A stretch of DNA of 11,474 nt from Prolixibacteraceae bacterium (GCA_016930735.1 JAFGGF010000435.1:1-11474), one strand, 5' to 3'; shown: positions 1 to 7,570, numbered from the stretch's first letter. Translations and numbers: made by a program. Notes: generated by a model from the letters alone, not told the origin.

Positions 1-2238
1 GGTGCCCACGTTTTTATTAATGGTACATCAAACGGTGTTGTTACCAATAATACAGGTTATTTTACCTTGCAACTACAAAGGGCAGGAATAATTGAAATAA
101 CAGCCACTTACATCGGATATCAGGCTACATCTGTCAGTATTAATCCGGATGATCAGAAAATGGTTAATCTGTACATTGTACCAGGAATTGATCTGGATGA
201 AGTCGAAATTAAAGCCCCGTTCTTTTCGGAAAGACGCTTTGGTGGCAACATTACCGAGATACCACTACTCGAAATAAAAAAAATACCTTCTCTTTTGGGA
301 GAGGTTGATTTAATGAGGACCTACCAGTTATTACCTGGTGTTCAGGGAGGAAGTGAAGGCAAGGCCGGAATGTATGTTCGTGGTGGTGGTCCGGGGCAAA
401 ACCTGGTTATGCTCGATGGTTCACCCTTATATTATGTAAATCATATCAGTGGCTTTGCTTCCATATTCGACCCTGAAGCAGTTAAAAATTTTAAATTATA
501 TAAAGGAGGCTTTCCTGCCCGGTTCGGAGGAAGGTTATCTTCGGTGCTGGATGTACAAATGAAAGAAGGTGATAAAAATTCCAATCATACATTTGTCAGC
601 ATCGGCATCATGTCTGGCAGGGTAAGTACCGAAGGTCCTTTGAAGAAACTTAAAGGTTCGTATTTTTTCTCATACAGGCGAATGTGGCTCGATTTGTTTA
701 TGCGCCCGTTATCATACATTATTACTAATGGAGCTTCGATTGGATACAACTTTTATGACCTCAATGGAAAAATTTCAATTCAGCCAACTGAAAAAGATAA
801 ATTCTATTTCAGCGTTTATTCAGGAGACGACAATTTAATCCTGAAATATAAAGATGAATTCTTTGGTCCCGATATAAAAGCTCATCAGAAAGTGAAATGG
901 GGAAATTTGCTGGGAGTAGCCCGTTGGAATCATACTTATAAACCCGGTTTAATTAGTGACACACGTATTTCGTTTACCAAATACCGGTTTAAGGATGCTG
1001 ATTTTTATACCGATAAAAAAGAAAATATTGAATTAAATTCGTTTTTTAAGAGCCGGATATATGATTTCAGCATTAACAGTGACTTTGAATATTTTATTGC
1101 CAATCCATACAAAATTATGGTTGGCGCAGGAATAACTTTTCACTCATTTGACCCGGGTATGAATAAAGCTGTGAATATTGAAAATTCTCAATCCTATATC
1201 GACAGCACCTATGGAAGCACCTCGCTAAACGCCCTGGAGCAATATCTGTATTTTGAAAATCTTATTAACTTAAAATTAGTTGAATTCAATATTGGGGGGC
1301 GTTTATCTCATTTTCTGGTACAAGGGAAAAATTATCTTTATTTAGAGCCAAGGTTTTCTGCCGGAGTTAATCTGATTAATAAAGTTATTTTTAAAACATC
1401 ATATACCCAAATGCATCAGTTTGTCAATATGCTTTCTAATCCGACTGCTGGTTTTTCAACAGATTTTTGGGTCCCGGCAACCTCAAAAATACCACCGGCA
1501 ATGTCTAAACAATATGCCATTGGCTTTGAAAGGTTCGATAATAAATATGAGGTAAGCCTCGAATTTTACTTAAAAAAAATGAGACATCTTATCGGCTTTA
1601 AAGAAGGCGAGATTTTCCAGGGAAGTGCAGTGGACTGGCAGGAGCGGGTAGAAAAAAACGGTGTTGGTACTTCAAAAGGAGTAGAATTATTTCTTTATAA
1701 AAAAACAGGGAAATTAACCGGCTGGATTAGCTATACACTGGCTAAATCGGACAGGCAATTTACTAATATTAATTATGGGGAAAGATACCCGTTTAAATAC
1801 GATCGGAGGCATGATTTAAGCATTGTTATAAATTTCCCGATTAATGATTACTGGAATTTTTCAACAACCTGGGTTTATGGTTCAGGTTACCCAATGACCC
1901 TTGCCTTGGGGAAAATGAATGTTATTAATATTGATGATGTTCCAATTAACTCAACAGATTATTATAATTTTAATGAAGTAGGTGAATATTATGGCAGTAA
2001 AAATTCATTCCGCATGAAAGATTACCAAAGGCTTGATATCGGATTTACCCGTACTACTGAAAAATACGGCGTTGAGCAATCGTGGACAATTGGTATTTAT
2101 AATGTTTATAACAGGCAAAATCCGTATTATTATTTTTATAAAGAACGTAAGCCATGGCGGGGCGATTATACAACTAAACTCTATCAAAGTAGTTTTTTAC
2201 CAATTATTCCGGCTATCAGTTATAGCATTAAATTTTAA
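1..2238 (+). CDS. TonB-dependent outer-membrane receptor, 5' end missing
   Basis: The reading frame is open from the first base, so the gene starts left of the window and 745 residues are visible. A TTG at 67 is not a credible start because the domain structure already continues upstream of it. Residues 1-70 look like the end of a carboxypeptidase-regulatory-like (beta-sandwich) domain (GYF, then GYQATSVSI). Residues about 85-190 are the plug domain, with YVRGGG near 125 and QNLVMLDGSP near 133. The rest, rich in alternating aromatic strands, is the beta barrel, ending in Phe (YSIKF), as is typical of outer-membrane barrels recognised by BamA. The family imports a ligand across the outer membrane using TonB-ExbBD energy. 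No susD-like gene follows, so a SusC role in glycan uptake is not supported; the ligand (siderophore, cobalamin, peptide or other) cannot be told. Signal peptide and TonB box would be upstream. It is convergent with the atp cluster and functionally unrelated as far as can be seen. Confidence 0.93.
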   Translation, partial: GAHVFINGTSNGVVTNNTGYFTLQLQRAGIIEITATYIGYQATSVSINPDDQKMVNLYIVPGIDLDEVEIKAPFFSERRFGGNITEIPLLEIKKIPSLLGEVDLMRTYQLLPGVQGGSEGKAGMYVRGGGPGQNLVMLDGSPLYYVNHISGFASIFDPEAVKNFKLYKGGFPARFGGRLSSVLDVQMKEGDKNSNHTFVSIGIMSGRVSTEGPLKKLKGSYFFSYRRMWLDLFMRPLSYIITNGASIGYNFYDLNGKISIQPTEKDKFYFSVYSGDDNLILKYKDEFFGPDIKAHQKVKWGNLLGVARWNHTYKPGLISDTRISFTKYRFKDADFYTDKKENIELNSFFKSRIYDFSINSDFEYFIANPYKIMVGAGITFHSFDPGMNKAVNIENSQSYIDSTYGSTSLNALEQYLYFENLINLKLVEFNIGGRLSHFLVQGKNYLYLEPRFSAGVNLINKVIFKTSYTQMHQFVNMLSNPTAGFSTDFWVPATSKIPPAMSKQYAIGFERFDNKYEVSLEFYLKKMRHLIGFKEGEIFQGSAVDWQERVEKNGVGTSKGVELFLYKKTGKLTGWISYTLAKSDRQFTNINYGERYPFKYDRRHDLSIVINFPINDYWNFSTTWVYGSGYPMTLALGKMNVINIDDVPINSTDYYNFNEVGEYYGSKNSFRMKDYQRLDIGFTRTTEKYGVEQSWTIGIYNVYNRQNPYYYFYKERKPWRGDYTTKLYQSSFLPIIPAISYSIKF

Positions 2239-2247
2239 TGAAATAAA

Positions 2248-2275
2248 AAATCCCGGACTGTTTGATCCGGGATTT
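2248..2275. terminator. Hairpin terminator between the convergent receptor gene and atpG
   Basis: A perfect 10-bp inverted repeat (AAATCCCGGA at 2248-2257 with TCCGGGATTT at 2266-2275) encloses an 8-base loop. Read on the minus strand the stem runs straight into a T-rich tract (complement of 2241-2250), 20 bases after the atpG stop, so it is a good intrinsic terminator for the ATP synthase operon. Read on the plus strand it lies 10 bases after the receptor stop but has only three T residues behind it, so it is weaker in that direction. It probably serves both genes. Confidence 0.85.
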
Positions 2276-2295
2276 CAGAAATATTATAATGTTGT

Positions 2296-3174
2296 TTATC
2301 CTTTTAATGCTTCGGCACCACTGACAATCTCAAGTATTTCATTGGTTATGGCTGCCTGGCGTGCTTTGTTGTAAACCAGGTTCAGTTCCTTCAGCAATTC
2401 AGTTGCATTGTCGGTTGCCTGGTGCATGGCTGTCATACGTGCTCCGTGTTCAGCAGCATATGAATCGAGCAATGCTTTGTAAAACTGTATTTTTAATGAT
2501 CGCGGGATCAACTCCCGAATTATGTATTCTTTTGATGGTTCGTAAATAAAATCGAAATTGGTTTTTTCTTCTTCTCCTTTTTCAATAACTACCGGAAGGA
2601 ATTGTTCTGTAGTTAATTCCTGAACGGCTGCATTTTTAAACTGATTGTAAACCAATTCAATACAGTCGTATTCGCCTTTTGCAAACAGTTGCATCACTTC
2701 TTTTGCAACTGCAGATACATTTTCAAAGGTCAAGGCATCAAAAAGTTCATTTTTATTACCGGCAACATTCAGTTTAAAATGTTTTAACTGCCTTTCACCC
2801 TGTTTGCCGATTGCCAGGAAATTTACATTGCCCAGTTGAAGTTGTTTGCTGTATTTGGTACGAACCAGTTCCGCAGCTTTTTTTGAGACATTCGAATTAA
2901 ATCCACCACAAAGACCACGGTTTGAAGATATCAACACAACCAGTATTTTATTCTTTTCGCGTGGTTGTGTAAAAACCGAATCTTCTGAATTTTCAAGACT
3001 TGCACTCAGTGAACCTAAAATCTGGTACATTTTATCGGCATATGGCCTGATTTGCATTATCGCATCCTGTGCTTTTTTTAATTTGGCCGCCGACACCATT
3101 TTCATGGCACTGGTTACCTGCTTTGTGGTTTTTACCGACGCAATCCGGGTTCGTATTTCTTTCAGTCCAGCCAT
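2296..3174 (-). CDS. atpG: ATP synthase F1 gamma subunit
   Basis: Encodes 292 residues, the usual length. Gamma is the central rotor shaft that carries rotation of the c ring into the alpha3beta3 head. The N-terminal helix (LKEIRTRIASVKTTKQVTSA, residues 4-23, then MKMVSAAKL) and the C-terminal helix (MHQATDNA near 250, ITNEILEIVSGAEAL at 276-290) form the coiled-coil shaft and are highly characteristic. The Rossmann-like middle holds SSNRGLCGGFN at 83-93. The charged stretch EKGEEEK near 198-204 looks like a lineage-specific loop. ATG start; no Shine-Dalgarno sequence. It is the last gene of the cluster: 86 bases after atpA stops and 20 bases before a terminator. In many bacteria atpD and atpC follow here; they do not. 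Confidence 0.97.
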   Translation of the reverse strand: MAGLKEIRTRIASVKTTKQVTSAMKMVSAAKLKKAQDAIMQIRPYADKMYQILGSLSASLENSEDSVFTQPREKNKILVVLISSNRGLCGGFNSNVSKKAAELVRTKYSKQLQLGNVNFLAIGKQGERQLKHFKLNVAGNKNELFDALTFENVSAVAKEVMQLFAKGEYDCIELVYNQFKNAAVQELTTEQFLPVVIEKGEEEKTNFDFIYEPSKEYIIRELIPRSLKIQFYKALLDSYAAEHGARMTAMHQATDNATELLKELNLVYNKARQAAITNEILEIVSGAEALKG

Positions 3175-3181
3175 ATATTAA

Positions 3182-3249
3182 TGATTGAATGATTGATTTA
3201 CTGAATGATTGAAAAAACTTTTGTAAAACTCAGTCCTTCAATCAGTCAG
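3182..3249. repeat. Short-repeat element with imperfect palindrome between atpA and atpG
   Basis: The 86-base gap is built largely of short related words. TGATTGA occurs at 3182-3188, 3190-3196 and 3206-3212; GAATGATTGA occurs twice (3187-3196, 3203-3212); and complementary words (TTCAATCAGTCAG, then TTCAGTC) fill 3237-3258. CTGAATGATTGA at 3201-3212 pairs with TCAATCAGTCAG at 3238-3249 with one mismatch across a 25-base loop, so the atpA-atpG transcript can fold here. There is no coding capacity and no T tract right after the stem. I read it as a degenerate short tandem repeat and possible intercistronic hairpin; whether it belongs to a genome-wide family cannot be seen from one copy. Confidence 0.55.
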
Positions 3250-3260
3250 CCCTTCAGTCT

Positions 3261-4841
3261 TTAATTTTTATATTTATCAGCTACTTCAGCAGCTACTTTT
3301 CTTAATACTTCTTCTCCTTCGGCAGTCAGGTTTCCGTCACGAAGTTCGTCAAGCGTTTTACGATGCTGCATTTCCATTATTTCGAGGAAGCCGGTTTCGA
3401 ATTCCTTAACTTTGTCTATCGGGACTTCACGAAGCAGCTCTTTCGATCCGCAGTAGATAATGGCGATCTGGTGTTCAACCTTCATTGGTACATACTGCCC
3501 CTGTTTAAGGATTTCGACGTTTTTGCGCCCTTTATCCAAAACACGCATGGTTGCAGCATCGAGGTCGGACCCGAATTTTGAGAATGCTTCCAGTTCACGG
3601 AACTGTGCCTGGTCGAGTTTAAGTGTACCTGCAATTTTTTTCATTGCCTTGATCTGTGCACTACCCCCAACACGTGAAACCGAAATACCCACATTAATTG
3701 CCGGGCGGACGCCGGAGTTAAACAGGTTCGATTCAAGGAAGATCTGCCCGTCGGTAATAGAAATTACGTTGGTTGGTATATAAGCTGACACGTCTCCGGC
3801 CTGTGTTTCAATGATCGGAAGAGCGGTTAATGAGCCACCTCCTTTTACTCTGTCTTTCAGGCATTCCGGAAGGTCATTCATCTGAGATGCAATTTCATCC
3901 GATTCAATGATTTTTGCTGCCCTTTCCAGTAAACGTGAATGCAGGTAAAAAACATCTCCCGGATAAGCTTCACGACCCGGTGGGCGGCGCAACAACAATG
4001 AAACCTCACGGTATGAAACAGCCTGTTTTGAAAGGTCGTCGTAAATAATAAGGGCATCACGTCCGGTATCACGGAAAAATTCACCAATGGCAGCTCCGGC
4101 ATAAGGTGCATAAAACTGAAGTGCAGCGGGATCAGCAGCAGTTGCAGCTACTATTACGGTATAATCCATAGCGCCGTATTTTTCAAGTGTGGCAGCAATA
4201 TTTGCCACAGTGGAACCTTTTTGCCCTACTGCAACATAAATACAGTAAACCGGGTTGCCTTTTTCAAAATTTTCACGTTGGTTAATAATGGTATCAATCG
4301 CAACAGCAGTTTTACCGGTCTGCCGGTCGCCAATGATCAACTCTCGCTGGCCACGTCCGATCGGGATCATGGCATCAATTGGCTTTAATCCTGTTTGAAG
4401 TGGTTGATTTACTTTCTGACGGAAAATTACACCCGGAGCTTTACGTTCAAGAGGCAATTCAAGTAATTCACCCTGAATAGCTCCTTTGCCATCGATCGGT
4501 TTTCCGATGGTGTTGATCACACGTCCTAAAAGGCCTTCACCAACCATAATGGATGCAATACGTTGCAATCTTTTAACGGTGTCGCCTTCGCCAATTTCTT
4601 CGGAAGGGCCTAACAATACAGCGCCCACATTATCTTCTTCAAGGTTTAGGATAATGCCTTGCATCCCGTTTTCGAACTCGATCATTTCATTAGCTTCAAC
4701 ATTCGAAAGCCCGTAAATACGTGCAATCCCGTCTCCCACCTGTAGAACGGTTCCAACCTCTTCAAGTTCAGCTTCGGTTTTAAATCCTTCGAGCTGTTTT
4801 TTTAATATTTGGGATACTTCAGCAGGTTTTATATTAGCCAT
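3261..4841 (-). CDS. atpA: ATP synthase F1 alpha subunit
   Basis: Encodes 526 residues. Alpha alternates with beta in the F1 head, carries the non-catalytic nucleotide sites and supplies an arginine to the catalytic sites. Visible: N-terminal beta-barrel domain (about 25-95); Walker A GDRQTGKT at 171-178; Walker B region LIIYDDL at 264-270; the ATPase alpha/beta signature PAINVGISVS at 380-389, followed directly by Arg390, the arginine-finger position in SVSR; and a helical C-terminal domain. Around residues 312-335 (SDEIASQMNDLPECLKDRVK) the chain is longer than in E. coli alpha, just before GGGSLTALPIIET; I recall this as normal for Bacteroidota alpha subunits. ATG start, no Shine-Dalgarno. 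It lies 26 bases after atpH and before the repeat-filled gap that precedes atpG. Confidence 0.98.
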   Translation of the reverse strand: MANIKPAEVSQILKKQLEGFKTEAELEEVGTVLQVGDGIARIYGLSNVEANEMIEFENGMQGIILNLEEDNVGAVLLGPSEEIGEGDTVKRLQRIASIMVGEGLLGRVINTIGKPIDGKGAIQGELLELPLERKAPGVIFRQKVNQPLQTGLKPIDAMIPIGRGQRELIIGDRQTGKTAVAIDTIINQRENFEKGNPVYCIYVAVGQKGSTVANIAATLEKYGAMDYTVIVAATAADPAALQFYAPYAGAAIGEFFRDTGRDALIIYDDLSKQAVSYREVSLLLRRPPGREAYPGDVFYLHSRLLERAAKIIESDEIASQMNDLPECLKDRVKGGGSLTALPIIETQAGDVSAYIPTNVISITDGQIFLESNLFNSGVRPAINVGISVSRVGGSAQIKAMKKIAGTLKLDQAQFRELEAFSKFGSDLDAATMRVLDKGRKNVEILKQGQYVPMKVEHQIAIIYCGSKELLREVPIDKVKEFETGFLEIMEMQHRKTLDELRDGNLTAEGEEVLRKVAAEVADKYKN

Positions 4842-4867
4842 AGTAAATTTTTTTTACTGAGTTTTGG

Positions 4868-5416
4868 TTATTTTATTTCGGTTTCCAGCAATGCTGTTTT
4901 TACTTTCTTTAATTGTGTTGCCAGGCTGGCATCAAACTGTTTGTCTTCGATCCGAAGGATCATTCCTCCTAAAATTTCCGGATTGACCCTGCCTGATAAT
5001 TCGATTTTCGATTTGAGCTCTTTTTCCAGAATTTGTTTTACTTTTTCGGTAGTTGCTTCTGACAATTCAGTTGCGGTGGTCATTACTGCCGATTTGATCC
5101 CCATGTTTTCACGTGTTAAGCCCAGAAAGTTGCGGCAAACGCCAGGAATGTAGGATTCCCTTTTGTTTTCGGCGATCAGGATTAAAAACTTTAAGGTTAA
5201 CTCATGTACCGACCCTGAAAAAATTTCCGTAAACAGTTTTATTTTTTTGGAAGTTTTTACAACCGGGCTATCAAGGAAAAGGATAAAATCGACTGATTCG
5301 TTACACACATTCATTACTGTTTCAATATCAGCTTTAAGTGTGTCGAGCATCCCTTTTTCCTTTGCCAGTGAAAAAAAAGCTTTTGCATAGCGGACTGTAA
5401 TTATACTTTCATTCAT
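4868..5416 (-). CDS. atpH: ATP synthase F1 delta subunit (OSCP)
   Basis: Encodes 182 residues, the normal size. Delta sits on top of the F1 head and ties it to the b-subunit stalk. The N-terminal helical bundle starts with VRYAKAFFSLAKEKG (residues 8-22), a typical RYAxAL-type opening, and the C-terminal part holds the family signature region NPEILGGMILRIEDKQFDAS near residues 144-163. Only 4 bases separate it from the atpF stop, so translational coupling with the b subunit, its direct binding partner, is likely. ATG start; no Shine-Dalgarno. Confidence 0.95.
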   Translation of the reverse strand: MNESIITVRYAKAFFSLAKEKGMLDTLKADIETVMNVCNESVDFILFLDSPVVKTSKKIKLFTEIFSGSVHELTLKFLILIAENKRESYIPGVCRNFLGLTRENMGIKSAVMTTATELSEATTEKVKQILEKELKSKIELSGRVNPEILGGMILRIEDKQFDASLATQLKKVKTALLETEIK

Positions 5417-5420
5417 GGAA

Positions 5421-5915
5421 TTAATTCAACTTTAAATTATCAAGCAATCCGTTAACCATTTTTTCCTGGTCGGCAGTGTTTGCCAATTCTTTCTGAATCA
5501 GCTTCTCAGCAATTTTTACTGAAAGCTCAGCAACCTGTACTTTTATTTCGTCGATGGCTGCATTTTTTTCAGATTCGATTTGAATACGAGCCTGTTCAAT
5601 ACTTTTTTGAGTTTCCAGGTTTGCTTTTTCTTTTGCTTCGGCAACAATCTTATCTTTAATTTCTTTAGCCTCTTTCAGGATTGCTTCCCTTTCGCGTCGG
5701 GCTTCACGGATAATTTTTTCGTTGTCGGCTTTTAATCCTTCCACTTCTTCACGTGCTTTATCAGCAGCACTTAAAGCTTTGGCAATCGATTCTTCTCTTT
5801 CTTTTAAAAGATTCAGGATTGGTTTCCAGGCAAATTTTGCCAGGATAAAAAGTACGATCCCGAAAATGATTACCAACCAGATTATTGTCCCCGGATTTGG
5901 TGATACTAAACCCAT
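5421..5915 (-). CDS. atpF: ATP synthase Fo b subunit
   Basis: Encodes 164 residues. One N-terminal membrane helix (about 9-28, TIIWLVIIFGIVLFILAKF) is followed by FAWKPILNLLKEREESI, the classic F-x-W-K-P-I junction, and then a long charged coiled coil (about 35-145) full of Ala, Glu and Lys. As a homodimer it forms the peripheral stalk holding the a subunit to delta and alpha. There is a single b gene and no b' copy. The start follows a 70-base gap containing a strong hairpin after atpE, with no Shine-Dalgarno. Confidence 0.95.
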   Translation of the reverse strand: MGLVSPNPGTIIWLVIIFGIVLFILAKFAWKPILNLLKEREESIAKALSAADKAREEVEGLKADNEKIIREARREREAILKEAKEIKDKIVAEAKEKANLETQKSIEQARIQIESEKNAAIDEIKVQVAELSVKIAEKLIQKELANTADQEKMVNGLLDNLKLN

Positions 5916-5937
5916 AATTTAATTTTTTTCAGTTAAC

Positions 5938-5973
5938 GGCAACTAAACCCCGGCAATCCCGGGGATTGTTGCC
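5938..5973 (-). promoter_or_regulatory. Intercistronic hairpin between atpE and atpF
   Basis: GGCAAC at 5938-5943 pairs with GTTGCC at 5968-5973, and CCCCGG at 5948-5953 pairs with CCGGGG at 5959-5964 around a 5-base loop. The two stems are joined by two A-T pairs, one mismatch and a one-base bulge, giving a nearly continuous 14-bp GC-rich stem, unusually GC-rich for this AT-rich DNA. It lies 12 bases past the atpE stop. On the transcribed minus strand the downstream sequence is A-rich with no T tract, so it is not a standard intrinsic terminator. An RNA-protecting or processing hairpin that raises atpE output (the c subunit is needed in many copies) is the likeliest reading, but that is inference. 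Confidence 0.65.
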
Positions 5974-5985
5974 AAATGTTTTTTG

Positions 5986-6279
5986 CTATACGAAAATAAC
6001 AAGTGCACAAATGATCACAGCAAAGAAGGCTACCCCTTCGATCAAAGCTGCAGAAACGATCATGTTTGAGCGGATGTCACCGCTTGCTTCGGGCTGACGT
6101 GCAATAGCTTCCATGGCACTGGCACCGATTTTACCGATACCCATACCTGCACCAATTGCAGCGAGGCCAGCTCCTAAAGCAGCACCTAATTTTGCAAATC
6201 CTGAATAAGTTGCTGCAATTGTTTCTGCATCTAACGCATCAGTTGCTCCTTGTATAGCTGCTAAAATTGTTGATAACAT
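5986..6279 (-). CDS. atpE: ATP synthase Fo c subunit (ring proteolipid)
   Basis: Encodes 97 residues. It has two membrane helices joined by the polar loop ARQPE (60-64). Helix 1 carries the Gly/Ala helix-packing stretch GAALGAGLAAIGAGMGIG (32-49). Helix 2 carries Glu81 in AALIEGVAFF, the ion-binding carboxylate. The residues after Glu81 are Gly-Val-Ala, without the Ser/Thr seen in Na+-binding rings, and helix 1 lacks the matching Gln, so I infer a proton-coupled ring. About 20 residues precede helix 1 (LAAIQGATDALDAETI), longer than in E. coli and possibly a periplasmic-side extension. TAG stop, whereas most genes here end in TAA. It lies 24 bases after atpB. Confidence 0.96.
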   Translation of the reverse strand: MLSTILAAIQGATDALDAETIAATYSGFAKLGAALGAGLAAIGAGMGIGKIGASAMEAIARQPEASGDIRSNMIVSAALIEGVAFFAVIICALVIFV

Positions 6280-6303
6280 AGCATTTAATTTTAATTATTA
6301 ATA

Positions 6304-7452
6304 TTAATGGTGTTCTGTTGTTGCCATTCCAAAATACAGGGCCGACAACAACGTAAAAACATAAGCTTGTATAAACGATACCAAAACATCGAGCAGTAAA
6401 ATAAATACGGAAAACAATATTGAAACCGGGCTTGCAGCATAACCAACTGCTGGTCCGAATAATCCGGCAAAAATGAAAATCAGGCTGACAAAAACCGTAA
6501 CAATCATGTGCCCGGCCAACATGTTGGCAAAAAGTCGCACCATTAAAACAAACGGTTTTGTGATCACGCCTGAAAGCTCAACAATAGGCATTAAAGGCAG
6601 CGGAAATTTCAGCCACCAGGGTACATCAGGATTGTAGATTTCTTTCCAGTAATGTTTATTACCACTAAATGATGTTATAATAAATGTAAACAATGCAAGG
6701 ACAAGGGTAACCGAAATATTTCCGGTTACGTTGGCACCAAACGGAAAAATGGGGATGAGGCCCATAAAGTTGTTGATCAGTATAAAAAAGAACAGCGTTA
6801 ATAAATATGGCATGAATTTTTTATACTTTTTTTCACCAATGGCTGGCAAAGCAACTTCGTCGCGTATAAAAACAATAATCGGTTCAACAAGGTTTTGTAA
6901 TCCTTTCGGAGCTTTCCCAACATTTCGTTTTGAAGCCCTTGCTACGGCTAAAAATACCCAAACCAAAAGAATAGCTGCAACCAATGCTCCGGCAACGGTT
7001 TTGGTCATCGATAAATCGGTTGGTTTTCCCAGCTCACTTCCATCGCTGTCAACCTCAACAATTTTACCTTCATATTCTTCACTGTGCGAAATACGGAATC
7101 CTTTATAATCTTCATGACCATGGTGAAATTTTGAGGACATAAAGACATGAAAGCTTTTTCCTTCATGTAATTCAGGGTTTTTGCTGTAAAGAATAACCGG
7201 TAAAGGAACACTTATGTGTTTTTCGCCAAAGGAGGTGATATGCCACTCGTATGCATCAGAAACGTGTTCAATTACAAACTTGCCTGCATCAAATTTTTCT
7301 TCGCCGGGCGACTCGTTGTCGTGTCCTGTTTTTTCGATGTGTATATCTGAACTATGGTCGGTTTCTTCGGTGAGATGCTGGGCAGAAACATGTGTATAGT
7401 TTACTACCAGAAGGGCAAGAAAAAAGAGTGTAACTTTCACAAATCTCAACAT
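6304..7452 (-). CDS. atpB: ATP synthase Fo a subunit with exported N-terminal extension
   Basis: Encodes 382 residues against about 270 in E. coli. The a subunit forms the two proton half-channels beside the c ring. The core is clear: membrane helices from about 150 onward, NNFMGLIP at 227-234, and the essential arginine Arg306 in LMVRLFANMLAGHMI. The first 24 residues are a signal-peptide-like stretch (hydrophobic 8-18, then VSA before Gln25), followed by about 120 mostly hydrophilic residues predicted outside the membrane. These carry 13 histidines between 25 and 123, including HHGH at 110-113, and the block HITSFGEKHISVPLPVILYS at 71-90. From memory such an extension is common in Bacteroidota a subunits; its role is not known to me. 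ATG start with no Shine-Dalgarno, just below a TANNTTTG promoter match, so this is probably the first gene of the structural operon. Confidence 0.96.
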   Translation of the reverse strand: MLRFVKVTLFFLALLVVNYTHVSAQHLTEETDHSSDIHIEKTGHDNESPGEEKFDAGKFVIEHVSDAYEWHITSFGEKHISVPLPVILYSKNPELHEGKSFHVFMSSKFHHGHEDYKGFRISHSEEYEGKIVEVDSDGSELGKPTDLSMTKTVAGALVAAILLVWVFLAVARASKRNVGKAPKGLQNLVEPIIVFIRDEVALPAIGEKKYKKFMPYLLTLFFFILINNFMGLIPIFPFGANVTGNISVTLVLALFTFIITSFSGNKHYWKEIYNPDVPWWLKFPLPLMPIVELSGVITKPFVLMVRLFANMLAGHMIVTVFVSLIFIFAGLFGPAVGYAASPVSILFSVFILLLDVLVSFIQAYVFTLLSALYFGMATTEHH

Positions 7453-7473
7453 AGTTTGCTGCTAATTTTTTGA

Positions 7474-7488
7474 GTGTCCACAAATTTA
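7474..7488 (-). promoter_or_regulatory. Candidate promoter -7 element upstream of atpB
   Basis: Read on the minus strand, 7488-7481 is TAAATTTG, an exact match to the Bacteroidota -7 consensus TANNTTTG. Transcription would begin near 7474, giving a leader of about 22 bases before the atpB ATG. No good TTTG-type -33 element stands at the usual 19-22 base spacing; the nearest TTG is only 11 bases away. It lies in the only sizeable gap (118 bases) of the atpZ-to-atpG run, which supports a promoter here. Confidence 0.5.
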
Positions 7489-7530
7489 TAAGTTTTTTCC
7501 AATGTGGGCTTGAAAAAATGAATTTTTAGG

Positions 7531-7556
7531 CCATTTTTTAACAATGCTTAAAATGG
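7531..7556. other. Weak hairpin downstream of the atpI-position gene
   Basis: CCATTTT (7531-7537) and AAAATGG (7550-7556) form a 7-bp stem with a 12-base loop, 15 bases beyond the stop of the four-helix membrane protein. On the minus strand it is followed by CCTAAAAATT rather than a T tract, so termination would be poor. It may partly separate the bactofilin/atpZ transcript from the atpB promoter downstream. Confidence 0.25.
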
Positions 7557-7570
7557 TTTTTAAATGTGGA

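Noticed and set aside
67..69. TTG at 67 as the start of the receptor gene
   Set aside because: The frame is open to base 1 and the upstream residues belong to the same N-terminal beta-sandwich domain, so the gene is simply cut by the window edge.
1..2238. SusC-type nutrient receptor of a polysaccharide utilisation locus
   Set aside because: No susD-like or glycan-degrading gene follows, and the barrel is shorter than the roughly 1000-residue SusC proteins.
4842..4858. Hairpin AGTAAA/TTTACT with T5 loop between atpH and atpA
   Set aside because: Six AT-rich pairs in a 26-base gap with homopolymer runs; expected by chance and not positioned as a terminator.
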